A stretch of DNA of 52,817 bases from Syntrophobacterales bacterium (GTDB lineage: Bacteria; Desulfobacterota; Desulfobaccia; Desulfobaccales; 0-14-0-80-60-11): assembly GCA_020060385.1 (NCBI GenBank), contig JAGVAH010000032.1:1-52817 (forward strand), read 5' to 3'. Both the position numbers and the translations under genes were made by a program. The notes under the pieces were generated by a model that saw only the letters and a list, made by a program, of their open reading frames with translations, was not told the origin of the DNA and did no database searches. This document shows positions 25,596-33,768 of the stretch, in pieces. Position 1 is the first letter of the stretch. Every line of letters begins with the position of its first letter.

Positions 25596-25835
25596 TTATT
25601 GGCCCTTGGATGCTAATTTGACGGCTTTTTCCGTGCCGGCTTCCACGATGTCCACGATATTGAACTGGATGGTGAGTTTGCCTTCCCCCTTTTCATAGGT
25701 TGCCAGCAATTCCTTAACGCTCTTGCCGGTGAGTTCGACCACGTCGAGGGCCTTGAATCTGATAATGGCTCCCAGATGGGCAGGTTTCCCATCGGCGCCC
25801 ACCAATAGAATAGCGGGGCGTTCATAAACGGGCAT
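25596..25835 (-). CDS. Small protein of unknown family (79 aa)
   Basis: A 79-residue protein, MPVYERPAILLVGADGKPAH at the start, FNIVDIVEAG near residue 66, then a Lys/Ala tail TEKAVKLASKGQ not present in its 67-residue paralogue. The shared core alternates hydrophobic beta-like stretches (PAILLVG, GAIIRFKAL, LTIQFNIVDIV) with one helical segment (SVKELLATYEKG), suggesting a compact domain rather than an unstructured precursor. AGGAGG seven bases upstream of the ATG and a 14-base overlap with the PqqD-like gene indicate coupled translation. Function not recognised. Confidence 0.75.
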   Translation of the reverse strand: MPVYERPAILLVGADGKPAHLGAIIRFKALDVVELTGKSVKELLATYEKGEGKLTIQFNIVDIVEAGTEKAVKLASKGQ

Positions 25836-26151
25836 CGGGCTCTCCTCCTTTCGTGTCTAAGGGTTTTTTTAGTTCAATGGCCTCCAGCTGGATTAATAGG
25901 GCCAAATATTCCGCCACATCCTCCAAGATTTTCTGGGCCGGCACCTGATATTTCTTGGCCAGATGCTGGAGGATATCCATGGTGGAATAATGGCTGTCAC
26001 AAAGGATTAAGATGTCGTAAGCCGTGGCATTGAGTTCAAAGAAGATATTTTTCTTGGAATGGAAGAGATGGCGCTTCCCTGCCGATTCCTGCAGAATGAG
26101 ATAAGGATGACGCACCGGCCGGTCATCCAGGCTGAGAACGACCTTCTCCAT
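25822..26151 (-). CDS. PqqD-like peptide-recognition (RRE) protein
   Basis: A 109-residue protein resembling PqqD, the peptide chaperone that delivers precursors to radical SAM maturases. The typical pattern is visible: FFELNATAYDILILCDSHYS (the Phe/Asn/Thr-Ala motif), then a helix-turn-helix-like DILQHLAKKYQV and DVAEYLALLIQLEAIEL. A charged C-terminal tail follows. The ATG overlaps the stop of the radical SAM gene as TGATG, so the start at 26151 is preferred over the longer frame; GAGGAG lies just upstream. Coupling to a radical SAM gene supports an RRE role; not every PqqD-like protein binds a peptide, so this is inference. Confidence 0.8.
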   Translation of the reverse strand: MEKVVLSLDDRPVRHPYLILQESAGKRHLFHSKKNIFFELNATAYDILILCDSHYSTMDILQHLAKKYQVPAQKILEDVAEYLALLIQLEAIELKKPLDTKGGEPDARL

Positions 26152-27452
26152 CACTCCTCCTCTCCCACCCCCGCCGCGAAACAGGCTTCCATCCACAATT
26201 GATTGAGCTGGGGGGCAGTTAAATGCCTGGTCTCGATAACGCTGGGAGCATTGCCGATATGCCGCTCCGGGTCGTCGATGACGAAGCGCAGGCCGTAATC
26301 TCCAAGTTTTTCGTAAAGTTCAGACCCCGGATCGGGATGCAAAAGGTTCCAAACTACTTCGTGGGGCCGCAGGCGGTGGGTAACGAAGGCGATATTTTCC
26401 CGGATGTCCTGCTCCGTTTCCCAGGGCAGCCCCATGAGCATGGCGCAGGTGGTCTCGATACCCACCTCCCGACAGAGGCGCACCGCTTCCAGACTGTCCT
26501 CCAGCCGGGAGCGCTTGCGCAGGAGGTCCAGGGACTTCTGGCTGCCGGATTCCACGCCGATGAACAGGCCGCTGCAGCCGGAGTCCCGCATGGCCTGCAG
26601 CAGGGGCCGGGTGAGGGAGTCGGCCCTCACCGAACAGCGCCAGTCCAATTGATAATTCCCGGCATGGAGGGCCTGGCAGATCTCAAAGACCCGGGGATTA
26701 TCAAAGGAGAAGTTGTCGTCCCCGAAGACCATGGTCTTGGCGCCATACCGGTCCACCAAATGGTCGATTTCGGCCATGAGGTGGTCTATGCTGCGGACCC
26801 GCCAGCGATGGCCCCAAAAAGGAGAGGAGGAACAAAAGATACACCGGTAGGGGCAGCCCCGGGAAGTGACCACCAGGAATTCCCGCAAGCGGGCATAGAT
26901 GGGCATGGTCTCCAGTAAGTCGTAGGCCGGCAGCGGCAGGCTGTCCAGGTCGGTGATATAGGCCCGGGGAGGGTTAACCTGAATGGCGCCGCTTTCATCC
27001 TTATAGCTGATGCCGGCGATTCCCCCGAGGCCGTCGGCTCCGGCCTCCAGATGGGCCAGCACCTCCAGCACCGTGCGTTCCCCTTCGTTTCTGACCACAA
27101 TGTCCACCGGATATCGTTCCAGGGTGCTCCGGTCAGCAAAGGTGGGATGCATGCCCCCCATGAGAACGGCAACCTGGGGGTCCAGCTCCTTGACCAACCC
27201 GGCGATGGCGGCCCCCTTGGTGAAGGAGGCGCTGATGGCGCTGATGCCCACCACCTGGGGGCGAAAGGCTTTGAGCTTTCTCCTCAGCGCCGCCAAAGTC
27301 ATGTTGGACACGGTCATATCCACCAGGATTACTTCATGGCCGGCCTCTCTGAGCACCGCACCCAGATAGCAGATGGACAGGGGAGGGAACTGGAGTTCCG
27401 GTGCGTCCTCCAGGGTATAGGGCATGGGGGGGACTAGCAGCGCTACCTTCAT
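26151..27452 (-). CDS. B12-binding-domain radical SAM protein
   Basis: A 433-residue protein and the first gene of the leftward operon. The N-terminal cobalamin-binding domain (about 1-140) has VALLVPPMPYTL, PPLSICYLGAVLREAGHEV and VLMGGMHPTF. The radical SAM cluster ligands are C200, C204 and C207 in CPYRCIFC (CX3CX2C). Further motifs are VFGDDNFSFD, GVESGSQ and MGLPWET. It is a BchE/P-methylase-type layout. Its stop overlaps the start of the PqqD-like gene. The reaction is unknown; a peptide or the small neighbouring proteins are possible substrates. GAAGG lies a few bases before the ATG. Confidence 0.87.
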   Translation of the reverse strand: MKVALLVPPMPYTLEDAPELQFPPLSICYLGAVLREAGHEVILVDMTVSNMTLAALRRKLKAFRPQVVGISAISASFTKGAAIAGLVKELDPQVAVLMGGMHPTFADRSTLERYPVDIVVRNEGERTVLEVLAHLEAGADGLGGIAGISYKDESGAIQVNPPRAYITDLDSLPLPAYDLLETMPIYARLREFLVVTSRGCPYRCIFCSSSPFWGHRWRVRSIDHLMAEIDHLVDRYGAKTMVFGDDNFSFDNPRVFEICQALHAGNYQLDWRCSVRADSLTRPLLQAMRDSGCSGLFIGVESGSQKSLDLLRKRSRLEDSLEAVRLCREVGIETTCAMLMGLPWETEQDIRENIAFVTHRLRPHEVVWNLLHPDPGSELYEKLGDYGLRFVIDDPERHIGNAPSVIETRHLTAPQLNQLWMEACFAAGVGEEE

Positions 27453-27805
27453 GGGATTGGCCTTCGAGGTTTAAAGGTTATAATCCCTACAGATGGAAAG
27501 CTATTATTTAGTAAATTTTTAAGATAAATTAATTCAGCGCCAGGATATTGCCAGTCATTTTTGTGGGAAATTTTTACAAGTAAATTAATATGGAAAAACT
27601 TAATTGTCAAGAACTTTACACCAGGAAATACCTGTGCTAACATAGATTAAGGATCTGGCCAAATGCTCTATACGGTCCTACAAGAAATATGCGCCTTAGT
27701 GGATGATAGCCAGTATATAAAGCTATGATGGGTACTACAGATTAACATAGTCTAAATTGGAAACTTTAATGGTTTTTGTTAGGGGCCTGGGGCCATCCTT
27801 AAACC
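27453..27805. other. 353-base divergent intergenic region between two operons
   Basis: AT-rich DNA (especially 27480-27610) separates the radical SAM operon from the aminotransferase operon. No RNA gene or open frame is convincing. It probably carries both promoters; the best candidate, on the + strand, is listed separately. Confidence 0.6.
27615..27643 (+). promoter_or_regulatory. Candidate sigma70 promoter with a palindrome in the spacer
   Basis: TTTACA and TAACAT are separated by 17 bases. The spacer holds the symmetric sequence CAGGAAATACCTG (27622-27634), placed where a repressor could block RNA polymerase. The start codon is about 160 bases downstream. Confidence 0.35.
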
Positions 27806-29158
27806 ATGAAAAATTCCCAGGAGCTGCGGTCTAGACTGAGGACTTTTAAGGGCAGGGGGGAGCGGTATGCGCCGGCCACCTCTGGTCCCTTCCCGAAGAC
27901 CGTGCATGAGGCCGCGTCTACGGATGCCTTGCGTTCCTGGCCCCCAAGCCCGGTCTTTGTGCAGGCCCAAGGCTGCCGCCTCTTCTCCCGCAGCGGCAAG
28001 GCCTACTTTGACGGCACCGGCGGCAGCGGCGCCGTCAATCTGGGACACCAGCACCCCCGGGTAGTCGCCGCCATCATACAGCAGTGCCAAAAACTCACCC
28101 ATACCGGCTGGAATCTGCAGTCCCAGGTGCGCACCGAATTGGTCCGGGAGCTGGGCGCCTTTGCGCCTTACCAGGACTGCGCGGTCCTCTTCACGGTTAC
28201 GGGCTCTGAGGCCATCGAGGCCGCTTTAAAGGTGGCCCGGGCTTACACGGGGCGGGACACGGTCATTGCCTTTGACAGGTCCTATCATGGCAAAACGGGC
28301 GGGTCCCTGCTGGTCACCTGGCGGGAGCGGTTCAGAAAGTATTCCCCGGTGGCCGCGGAGACCGTCAGCTTCGCGCCTTTTCCCCTTTTACACCTGCCCG
28401 GTCCGGCAGGGCAACCGGCATACTGCCTGGAGGCCCTGCAAAACCTGGTGGCGGCAGCCTGGTCCGCCGGTTGTCCTCCTGCCGCCCTGATTCTGGAGCC
28501 CATCCAGGCTGCCGAAGGCATCCTCCCGGGGGGCCGGGATTTCCTGGCGGGCGTCCTCCAGGTGGCCCGGAAATGCGGCAGCCTGGTGATCTTTGATGAG
28601 ATCTACACCGGCTTCGGCCGCTGCGGCACTCCCTTTTATGGCAGCCGGGAAGGGTTGACCCCGGACTTGCTGGTGGTGGGCAAATCCCTGGGCAACGGCC
28701 TGCCCGTCTCCGCGGTCCTGGGCCCTGCCCGGGTGCTAAATGTCCTGCCCCCCGGCTTCCATACCTCCACCTTCGCGGGCCATCCCCTGGCTTGCCGGGC
28801 GGCCCTGGCAGTGCTGGAGGTGATGGAGCAAGAAAAGCCGTGGCAGCAAGCAGCCGCACTGGGTCTGCGGGTTTTCCAATTCCTGCAGGACCAGGAGAAC
28901 CGGAGCGAGGTCATTGCCGGGGTGCGGGGGGAAGGGATGATGCTCGGTTTTGACTGCGTCGATCAAGGGGGCCAGCCCTCAGCCAGTCTCTCCCGGGCCT
29001 TGGTGGAAGAGGCCCTCGCCCGGGGCCTGGTCCTCCGGTGCGGGGGATTTACTGGAGCTACGGTCAAGCTTACCCCGCCCCTGATCATTCCCGCAGAGGA
29101 TATGGACTTTCTGTTGGCGGCCTTGGCCCAAGCCATCGCCGCCATTAGGAAAAGGTGA
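27806..29158 (+). CDS. Class III PLP-dependent aminotransferase
   Basis: A 450-residue fold-type I aminotransferase of class III (omega-aminotransferase/glutamate-semialdehyde aminomutase group). The PLP lysine is K293 in VVGKSLGNGLP; FDEIYTGFGRCG contains the ring-binding Asp; TVTGSEAIEAALKVAR and HGKTGG bind phosphate. It would transfer an amino group to or from a ketone, aldehyde or omega-amine. It opens a seven-gene rightward operon of biosynthetic enzymes, so its substrate is likely an intermediate of that pathway. No strong ribosome site precedes the ATG; the N-terminal 40 residues are consistent with the family. Confidence 0.88.
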   Translation: MKNSQELRSRLRTFKGRGERYAPATSGPFPKTVHEAASTDALRSWPPSPVFVQAQGCRLFSRSGKAYFDGTGGSGAVNLGHQHPRVVAAIIQQCQKLTHTGWNLQSQVRTELVRELGAFAPYQDCAVLFTVTGSEAIEAALKVARAYTGRDTVIAFDRSYHGKTGGSLLVTWRERFRKYSPVAAETVSFAPFPLLHLPGPAGQPAYCLEALQNLVAAAWSAGCPPAALILEPIQAAEGILPGGRDFLAGVLQVARKCGSLVIFDEIYTGFGRCGTPFYGSREGLTPDLLVVGKSLGNGLPVSAVLGPARVLNVLPPGFHTSTFAGHPLACRAALAVLEVMEQEKPWQQAAALGLRVFQFLQDQENRSEVIAGVRGEGMMLGFDCVDQGGQPSASLSRALVEEALARGLVLRCGGFTGATVKLTPPLIIPAEDMDFLLAALAQAIAAIRKR

Positions 29159-29210
29159 AGGGAGAAGAAGGCCGCCTTTCCGGGACCTTGGAGAGCGGAG
29201 CAGAATCAAG

Positions 29211-30419
29211 ATGCCCTTTAGTGACCTCGCAAAATATGTCCTGGACCAGGAGCTCTGCGCCCATTGCGGCGCCTGCCTGGTGGCCTGTCCGGAAGACCTC
29301 ATCGACTTCCATGATCTTTTCCCGGGGCTGGTGGAGAGAGCCGGCTTTTCCTCTTGCGGCGCCTGCAGGGACTGTCTGGATACCTGCCCGGGGCTTGATC
29401 CGGCCACGGCCGGGTCGGAGGCGCGCCTCTTTGGCAGGCACCGGCGACAGCAGGAGAGGTGGCTGGGGATATACCGCCAGGCCGTGGCGGCCTGCGCCGC
29501 CGCCCCCGCGGTCTTTGAGGCCTCCGCCAGCGGCGGCAGCGTCACCGCCTTGTTGGCCGCGGCCATGAAGTGTCTGCACCTGGACTGCGTCCTGGTGGCG
29601 GGCAGAGACGGGGCCCGGCCCTGGAGGGCCGCGACCGCGGCGGTGTTTACCCCCGACGCCTTGATCCGGTTTTCCCAATCCACTTATCAGATCTTTCCCC
29701 ATCTGGGCTTGATCAAGACCTTGTTGCGGCAGCACCCCTATTTGCGGCTGGGACTGACGGCCCTTCCCTGCCAGACCCAGGCCCTCCGCAAGCTGCAAGG
29801 CCTGGAGACCCCCTGGGGAGAGATTATCCGCCAACAGGTGGTGTTTATCTTGGAAATTGCCTGCAGTTCCAATACCCTGCCCCTGGGCACGGAAACCCTG
29901 ATCACCGATCTGGCCCGCATCCCCCTCAAAGAAGTCCAGGATATCCGCTACCGGCAAGGCCCCTATCCGGGGCAGATCGCCATCACCACCAAGCAGGGGG
30001 AGACGGTAACCGTGCCTTTTTGGCAGGCAGTAAGACATTTTAAGGACTTCAAAAACCACCGCTGTCTCTCCTGCGGCGATTGGATGTCGGGGCTCTCCGA
30101 CCTCAGCGTCTGCGACGGCGAGCCCAATATCTTCAAATCCAGCCAGGACGCGGCTTTCCCCCCCAAGTTCGGCATGGTTCTGGTGCGGACGAAGACCGGG
30201 GCCAGGGTCCTGGATTGGGCCAAGTGGACGGGGACCCTGAAAACCTGGCCCCACCCCTTAAGGGAGGATAATCTGGGCTTGCGGCGCAAGCGCAATCGCC
30301 GAGGCTATTATGAAAAGTTGGGAATACCCATACCCTTGGGTCCGATTCCGGGGTACCGGGAGATCTTCGAGCCGGTTCCGGATGAGTCCCTGATCCCCAA
30401 AATAGGGATTTATGACTGA
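29211..30419 (+). CDS. FrhB/FpoF-like coenzyme F420-type oxidoreductase with two ferredoxin clusters
   Basis: A 402-residue protein of the coenzyme F420 hydrogenase/dehydrogenase beta-subunit family. The N-terminus carries two [4Fe-4S] ferredoxin motifs, C16/C19/C22/C26 and C49/C52/C55/C59 (both CxxCxxCxxxCP). SASGGSVTALLAAAM near residue 100 and CLSCGDWMSGLSDLSVCD are typical of FrhB domains, which bind flavin. Family members reduce or oxidise diverse substrates with ferredoxin or F420; many non-methanogens use ferredoxin. Here it probably supplies a reductive step in the pathway. The stop overlaps the next start (ATGACTGA). Confidence 0.87.
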   Translation: MPFSDLAKYVLDQELCAHCGACLVACPEDLIDFHDLFPGLVERAGFSSCGACRDCLDTCPGLDPATAGSEARLFGRHRRQQERWLGIYRQAVAACAAAPAVFEASASGGSVTALLAAAMKCLHLDCVLVAGRDGARPWRAATAAVFTPDALIRFSQSTYQIFPHLGLIKTLLRQHPYLRLGLTALPCQTQALRKLQGLETPWGEIIRQQVVFILEIACSSNTLPLGTETLITDLARIPLKEVQDIRYRQGPYPGQIAITTKQGETVTVPFWQAVRHFKDFKNHRCLSCGDWMSGLSDLSVCDGEPNIFKSSQDAAFPPKFGMVLVRTKTGARVLDWAKWTGTLKTWPHPLREDNLGLRRKRNRRGYYEKLGIPIPLGPIPGYREIFEPVPDESLIPKIGIYD

Positions 30420-31200
30420 GTCATTGGTTGACAAGTCCGGCCCCCCCGGGAGACGGCTGGGTTTAATGAATGAGGTTGACCTGGGACGGCTGCCTGAGCA
30501 TTTGGTGGCCCTGCTGCCCCTGGGGAGCATGGAGCCCCATGCCCACCTGCCCCTGGCCACCGACACCCTCATTGCCGCCGCCATTTTGGAGCGGGTCGCG
30601 GCCGCCACCCCCCATACCTGCTTGTTTCCCGCCATCCCCGTGGGATTCTTGTTTAAATATGCCGGCTGGCCCGGGGCCATCGGGGTGGGCCAGCAGATCT
30701 TAACGGGCCTGATTGGGGATATTTGCCGGGGCCTGAGCCACCTGGGGCTGCGCAAGCTCTTTATCATGTCCGGGCATGATGAGAATCGGGAGTCGGCCTT
30801 GCAGGCTCTCCGGGAGGCCCACAGGGAGTCGGGCACCCTGGCCGTTTATTGCGATTGGCTGGAGTTGGGGCTGCCGCTGCTGGCCCGAATCTCTGCCTCC
30901 CGCAATGAGGGCCATGCCAGCGAAATCCAAACCTCGGTGTTTCTCCACCTGTTCCCCCATCTGCCGGTGGACCTGCCCCGGCCCGCGCTCCAGCCGTTGG
31001 GGCCGCCCCCCCTGGGAGCCGACGATCTCTTCGCCCCCCCGGAGCAGGGCACCTGGGTCCGGGCCGTGCCCCGGCACCAGGGCCGGTCCTGCACCGGCGA
31101 CCCGGGCCAGGCTACTCCGGAAAAGGGGAAAATGGTGGTGGAGGCCATTGTCCAGCAGGCCCAGAAAATCATCGAAGGTTTGCGGGCGTTACCGGATTAG
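30412..31200 (+). CDS. Creatininase-family metal-dependent amidohydrolase
   Basis: A 262-residue creatininase-family protein. Metal ligands are readable: E41 and H43 in GSMEPHAHLP, D51 in ATDT, H122 in SGHDEN, and E171 in EGHASEIQTS; CTGDPGQATPEKG is the family's C-terminal motif. Members hydrolyse cyclic or linear amides (creatinine, formamidopyrimidines) or trim peptides, as MftE does in mycofactocin synthesis. Its start overlaps the FrhB-like gene by 8 bases, so translation is coupled. With a PqqD-like/radical SAM operon next door, a peptidase role is possible, but a small-molecule amidase is equally consistent. Confidence 0.88.
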   Translation: MTESLVDKSGPPGRRLGLMNEVDLGRLPEHLVALLPLGSMEPHAHLPLATDTLIAAAILERVAAATPHTCLFPAIPVGFLFKYAGWPGAIGVGQQILTGLIGDICRGLSHLGLRKLFIMSGHDENRESALQALREAHRESGTLAVYCDWLELGLPLLARISASRNEGHASEIQTSVFLHLFPHLPVDLPRPALQPLGPPPLGADDLFAPPEQGTWVRAVPRHQGRSCTGDPGQATPEKGKMVVEAIVQQAQKIIEGLRALPD

Positions 31201-31215
31201 AGGCCCTGATCCCCC

Positions 31216-32370
31216 ATGATGACCGGATTGGAGCTGCATCAACATCTGTTTGACCAGTTGTCCCGGCGGGGGGCGGAGGGCCGGGTTTACCGCCGCCTCC
31301 TGGAAGAAATCCTGGGGTTCCCGGTGGAAAATGTCCTCATTTCCACCGCCGAACACACGGCCCCTTTCAACCGGGCCCATACGGTGAGCTTTCTTTTGCC
31401 CCAGCTCATTCTGCAGCAGGCCGGGCTAAAGCCCCGGGCGCCCATCCTGATCCTGGCGGCCTCCCTGATTCCCCTGGACAATGAGCATTATCCCCGGGGC
31501 TTTCTCCTGCCCCAGGGTCGCTTCAACCTGTTCCCCTGCCGCCAGAGGAAGAAAAGCCCGGCCCTCCTGCCCCCGGCCAAGGCCTTGGAGAAGACGGGCG
31601 CCCCGGCTTTCTTCAGCCGCTATCCCTGGCTGCGCCGGGTTTTCCAGGAGGAGCGCAGCCATACCAGTTATGCCCGCCAGATCAGCGGCTGCATGGAAGG
31701 GATGGCCCAGCAGTGGTTCCCGGAGGCCCCGCCGGGCAACGTACGGGTGCGCCCCCTGGAAGAGGTGGCCCGGCAAATGCTGATCAGGCTTCTGGAAGCC
31801 GACGACGCCTTACTCGGGCAACTTCTCTTTGATAACAGGATACGCGGCCTGGTGGCCCGGGATCTGTTGGGGATCTTTTGCGCCTGGGGCCAAACCCAGG
31901 GAAGTTTTTATTTTTGGGGGGCCCAGGATGCCGGGGTCGCCCGGCTCCGGGAGGAAAACGGCCACCTGCTGGGCGCCTCCTGGCGGATCCCCCTGGAGAA
32001 AGACAGCCTCCTGGATTTTTTGCGGGCCGGGAGACTCTGGCCCGGGGTCTTTCTCTCCCTGCTGATGGTGTCCTTCTTCCCCAACCTGCCCATCTCGGGG
32101 GGCCCGAAGCAGCTCCATTATTACCGTTTAATGATCTGGGCCGCCAACCGCCTGGACTGTGCGCCCCGGGAGGAGCGGCTGGCCGGATATGGCTATATGA
32201 TTCTGGACTTTACCGGCATGAGGCTGGGACGGGAGAATGGCGGGCTTCTGCCCAGTTGCGCGCCCGGCCTGGCGCTCGCCGACGCCCAACTGGACCCGGA
32301 CTGGCTGGCGGCGGAACTCTCCCGGCTCCCTCTCCTGCCTTTCCCGGAGGTGATACCTGGCTTGAGGTGA
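31216..32370 (+). CDS. Unrecognised 384-aa protein of the biosynthetic operon
   Basis: I do not recognise the family. The protein is soluble-looking apart from one hydrophobic stretch (VFLSLLMVSFFPNLP, near residue 285). Notable elements are STAEHTAPFNRAHTVSFLLP (residues about 43-62), LDNEHYPRGFLLPQGRFN, EERSHTSYARQISG and ISGGPKQLHYYRLM. The His-rich polar motifs near residues 47, 56 and 150 could be catalytic or metal-binding. It lies 15 bases after the creatininase gene and 60 before the EPSP-synthase-like gene, so it is probably an enzyme of the same pathway. ATGs at 31216 and 31219 are adjacent; the start is uncertain only by one codon. Confidence 0.8.
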   Translation: MMTGLELHQHLFDQLSRRGAEGRVYRRLLEEILGFPVENVLISTAEHTAPFNRAHTVSFLLPQLILQQAGLKPRAPILILAASLIPLDNEHYPRGFLLPQGRFNLFPCRQRKKSPALLPPAKALEKTGAPAFFSRYPWLRRVFQEERSHTSYARQISGCMEGMAQQWFPEAPPGNVRVRPLEEVARQMLIRLLEADDALLGQLLFDNRIRGLVARDLLGIFCAWGQTQGSFYFWGAQDAGVARLREENGHLLGASWRIPLEKDSLLDFLRAGRLWPGVFLSLLMVSFFPNLPISGGPKQLHYYRLMIWAANRLDCAPREERLAGYGYMILDFTGMRLGRENGGLLPSCAPGLALADAQLDPDWLAAELSRLPLLPFPEVIPGLR

Positions 32371-32430
32371 ATCCGGGTTTATGGCTGCTGGCGAAAATGG
32401 TCCGGCTCCCTGGACCGGAGAGATTGGGTA

Positions 32431-33768
32431 ATGCGGGATCTGTTGGTCTCCGGCGGCGATTTTAGGGCTCTGGAGGATAGGTCCGTAAACATCCCCGGGG
32501 ATAAATCCATCTCCCACCGGGTCCTGCTGCTGGCGGCCATCCTGCCCGGGCCGACGCGCATCAACGGCTTGAATGAGGGCGGCGCGGTGCAGGCGCTCAA
32601 GCCGGCTCTCCAGACATTGGGGGTCCGTCTCGAGGAAAAAGACGGGGCCTTGACCGTGACCCCCCCCGCAGGCGGCCTCCGGCCAGAGGGGGTTTACCGG
32701 TTCAACCTGGGGTCATCCAGCACCGCCGCCCGTCTCCTGCTGGGACTCTTAAGCGGGCTGGGAATCCCGGCCGTTATCGACGGGGACGCCAGCCTGCGGG
32801 CCCGGCCCATGGATTGGGTGGTGACGCCGCTCCGCCAGTTGGGAGCCAACCTCAAATATTTGGGTATCCCCGGCCGGGTCCCGGTTCTTATTGAAAATGG
32901 CAGACTGCGCCCCGGCCAGGTCCGGCTGGAGGTGGTCAGCGCCCAGGCCAGCTCCGCTATCCTCTTCGGGGCTTTTGCCGCGGGCCAGGAGGTGGAGATC
33001 TCCCTGGTGGCCCCCTCCCGGGACCATACCACCCGGCTTCTGCGCCATCTGGGAGTGAAGGTCGAGGAAACCCGGGAAAGCATCAAAATCGTGGACGTGA
33101 ATTACCCCCCCTTGCCGGAATATCAGGTTCCCGGGGATCCATCCGCGGCCGCGTTTCTGGCCGGGGCCTGCGTCTGCCAGGGTGGGCCGGCGAAGCTGAC
33201 GGTGGAGCAGGTCTGCCTTAACCCCACCCGCCTGGGCTTTTTTGAACTCCTGGGGGAATGCGGGGTGGCCATCGATTATGCCGATATTGCCGAAAGATAT
33301 GGAGAGCCGGTGGGGAACCTCAGGGTCGGCGGTTTTCCCCCCGGGGTCAGGCCCTTTCACGTGGACCAGGTGGGGCGCACCCATGCCATGATCGATGAAA
33401 TTCCTCTGGCTGCGGCTCTGGCCACCTTGATTCCCGGGACCTCCTCCATCTCTCAGGCCGGGGAGTTGGCTTTTAAGGAAACCGACCGTCTCCAATCTAC
33501 CCGCAATATGCTGCGGGCCTTCGGGGCTGAGGTGGAAGCCACCCCCGATTCCCTCCAGGTGAGGGGCGGTTTGCCCCTGAAGGCGGGGGTGGTGCCGAGC
33601 TTCGGCGACCATCGCCTGGCCATGGCCGCGGCGGCCCTGGCCTGCGCCCTCCCTGGCCGCACCAGGATCCTGGGAGGGGAGTGCTACCAGACATCTTTTC
33701 CGGAATTTTCCGAGAAAATGCGTTATCTTGGCTTTGGGGTGCATCTTTCCGAGGGGGCGGCAGGATAA
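32431..33768 (+). CDS. EPSP-synthase-like enolpyruvyl transferase, probably specialised
   Basis: A 445-residue homologue of AroA (5-enolpyruvylshikimate-3-phosphate synthase). Conserved pieces: PGDKSISHR at 22-30 (K25, R30), STAAR with R101, R125 in ARPM, SAQASSA, the PGDPSAAAF block, DEIPLAAALA, FKETDRL and GDHRLAM. Departures: the acidic D/E-D pair after the first strand is replaced by EGG at 49-51, and the GNAGT-type loop reads LGSSST. No other shikimate gene is nearby and it sits among aminotransferase, PhzF-like and dehydrogenase genes, so a secondary-metabolite enolpyruvyl transfer is more likely than chorismate synthesis. That cannot be settled here; it could be the cell's only AroA. 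GGAGA lies eight bases before the ATG. Confidence 0.85.
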   Translation: MRDLLVSGGDFRALEDRSVNIPGDKSISHRVLLLAAILPGPTRINGLNEGGAVQALKPALQTLGVRLEEKDGALTVTPPAGGLRPEGVYRFNLGSSSTAARLLLGLLSGLGIPAVIDGDASLRARPMDWVVTPLRQLGANLKYLGIPGRVPVLIENGRLRPGQVRLEVVSAQASSAILFGAFAAGQEVEISLVAPSRDHTTRLLRHLGVKVEETRESIKIVDVNYPPLPEYQVPGDPSAAAFLAGACVCQGGPAKLTVEQVCLNPTRLGFFELLGECGVAIDYADIAERYGEPVGNLRVGGFPPGVRPFHVDQVGRTHAMIDEIPLAAALATLIPGTSSISQAGELAFKETDRLQSTRNMLRAFGAEVEATPDSLQVRGGLPLKAGVVPSFGDHRLAMAAAALACALPGRTRILGGECYQTSFPEFSEKMRYLGFGVHLSEGAAG

